64,000 nt of DNA. Origin: Spirabiliibacterium falconis (GTDB lineage Bacteria > Pseudomonadota > Gammaproteobacteria > Enterobacterales > Pasteurellaceae). The stretch lies in NCBI RefSeq assembly GCF_014885015.1, contig NZ_JABMIJ010000008.1, forward strand, positions 1 to 64,000. Direction: 5' to 3'. Position numbers and translations under genes: made by a program. Positions 63,702-64,000 of the stretch are shown piece by piece (positions within the stretch are counted from its first letter, which is position 1; every line of letters starts with the position of its first letter). The notes under the pieces were generated by a model, which did no database searches, was not told where the DNA came from, and saw only the letters and a list, made by a program, of their open reading frames with translations.

Positions 63702-64000
63702 TTATCCCGCTCGCTGTGTGCTAATCGTTGTTAATAAGGCTTGAATGTGAGGATCATCGAAAATCTCGTCAATCGTTGCTGTCAACCGCCTACGCCAATT
63801 AGGGTATTCCTTATCCGTGCCAGGAATATTCACTGGCGTTTTCATCAATAACCAATCTTCAACTTGTAACGTTAACAGGGCACTGTTGACTTTTGCCATA
63901 TAGCACTGCAACGCATAGGAAAAATCACGTGGGCAAGGGGAATGCAGCTCGGCACTCACGCCATCTGGAATCGTTATGCCTGCCGCTTGCAACCGCTCAA
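63702..64000 (-). CDS. malQ: 4-alpha-glucanotransferase, C-terminal part (partial)
   Basis: The last 98 or so codons of a MalQ amylomaltase; the gene runs on past the window end. QVEDWL, VNIPGTDKEYPNWRRRL and the final helix are typical of the MalQ C-terminus. The enzyme transfers maltodextrin units in maltose/glycogen metabolism. Confidence 0.9.
   Translation of the reverse strand, partial: ERLQAAGITIPDGVSAELHSPCPRDFSYALQCYMAKVNSALLTLQVEDWLLMKTPVNIPGTDKEYPNWRRRLTATIDEIFDDPHIQALLTTISTQRAG

Overview
This window is chromosomal DNA of a naturally transformable member of the Pasteurellaceae. The main evidence is the very dense Haemophilus-type DNA uptake signal sequence (core AAGTGCGGT / ACCGCACTT), present in dozens of copies in genes and between them, often as inverted pairs that double as terminators. 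Gene order supports the same family: the tRNA-tuf cluster, ftsB-ispD-ispF-truD-surE-pcm-yqaA-nlpD with no rpoS after nlpD, rpoE-rseABC, rpmBG-radC, luxS and fruBKA. The genome carries ubiA (ubiquinone), a photolyase and a Slam-dependent surface lipoprotein, so H. influenzae itself looks unlikely, but the species cannot be fixed from this window. I see no prophage, insertion sequence, integron or CRISPR array.

Layout. 1-640: start of tuf and a four-tRNA operon (Thr, Tyr, Gly, Thr) with a strong promoter. 640-9300: comM, eda, gntK, then an eight-gene operon of overlapping genes for division, isoprenoids, RNA/protein repair and cell-wall hydrolysis control. 9400-12700: greB and the envelope-stress operon rpoE-rseA-rseB-rseC with its own sigma-E promoter. 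12700-18300: sdhE, rpmBG, radC, yihI, hemN and membrane/lipase genes. 18400-31400: metabolism and transport (a Fur-controlled DUF4198 protein, asd, ydfG, a Kef antiporter, a periplasmic DNA ligase, ilvY/ilvC, a PTS EIICB, pepE, potD, miaE). 31400-45400: rmuC, maf, folate genes, phrB, fruBKA, glpE/glpG, ubiA, ytfE. 45400-53700: rpoH, purT, luxS, a probable small RNA, yqaB, narP, cyaA. 53800-59200: the iron transporter fbpABC, argF and ridA. 59240-62650: an accessory cassette with a surface lipoprotein and its Slam translocon. 62660-64000: an LDH-like enzyme and the C-terminus of malQ.

Three regulatory themes recur. (1) Competence: comM, radC and the periplasmic ATP-dependent DNA ligase each have a CRP-S-type (Sxy-dependent) site about 60-70 bp upstream, and cyaA, which makes the cAMP that CRP needs, is also here. 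(2) Envelope stress: promoters of the form GAACTT-N16-TCTNA precede rpoE, rpoH and a small RNA gene beside luxS, in the position where enterobacteria carry micA. (3) Surface variation: the lipoprotein-slam cassette has perfect consensus -35 and -10 boxes separated by a spacer containing 18 consecutive G, which is the design of a slipped-strand phase-variable promoter. The cassette is flanked by identical 29-bp direct repeats made of paired uptake sequences. This phase-variable Slam cassette and the MicA-like RNA are the most noteworthy items in the window.
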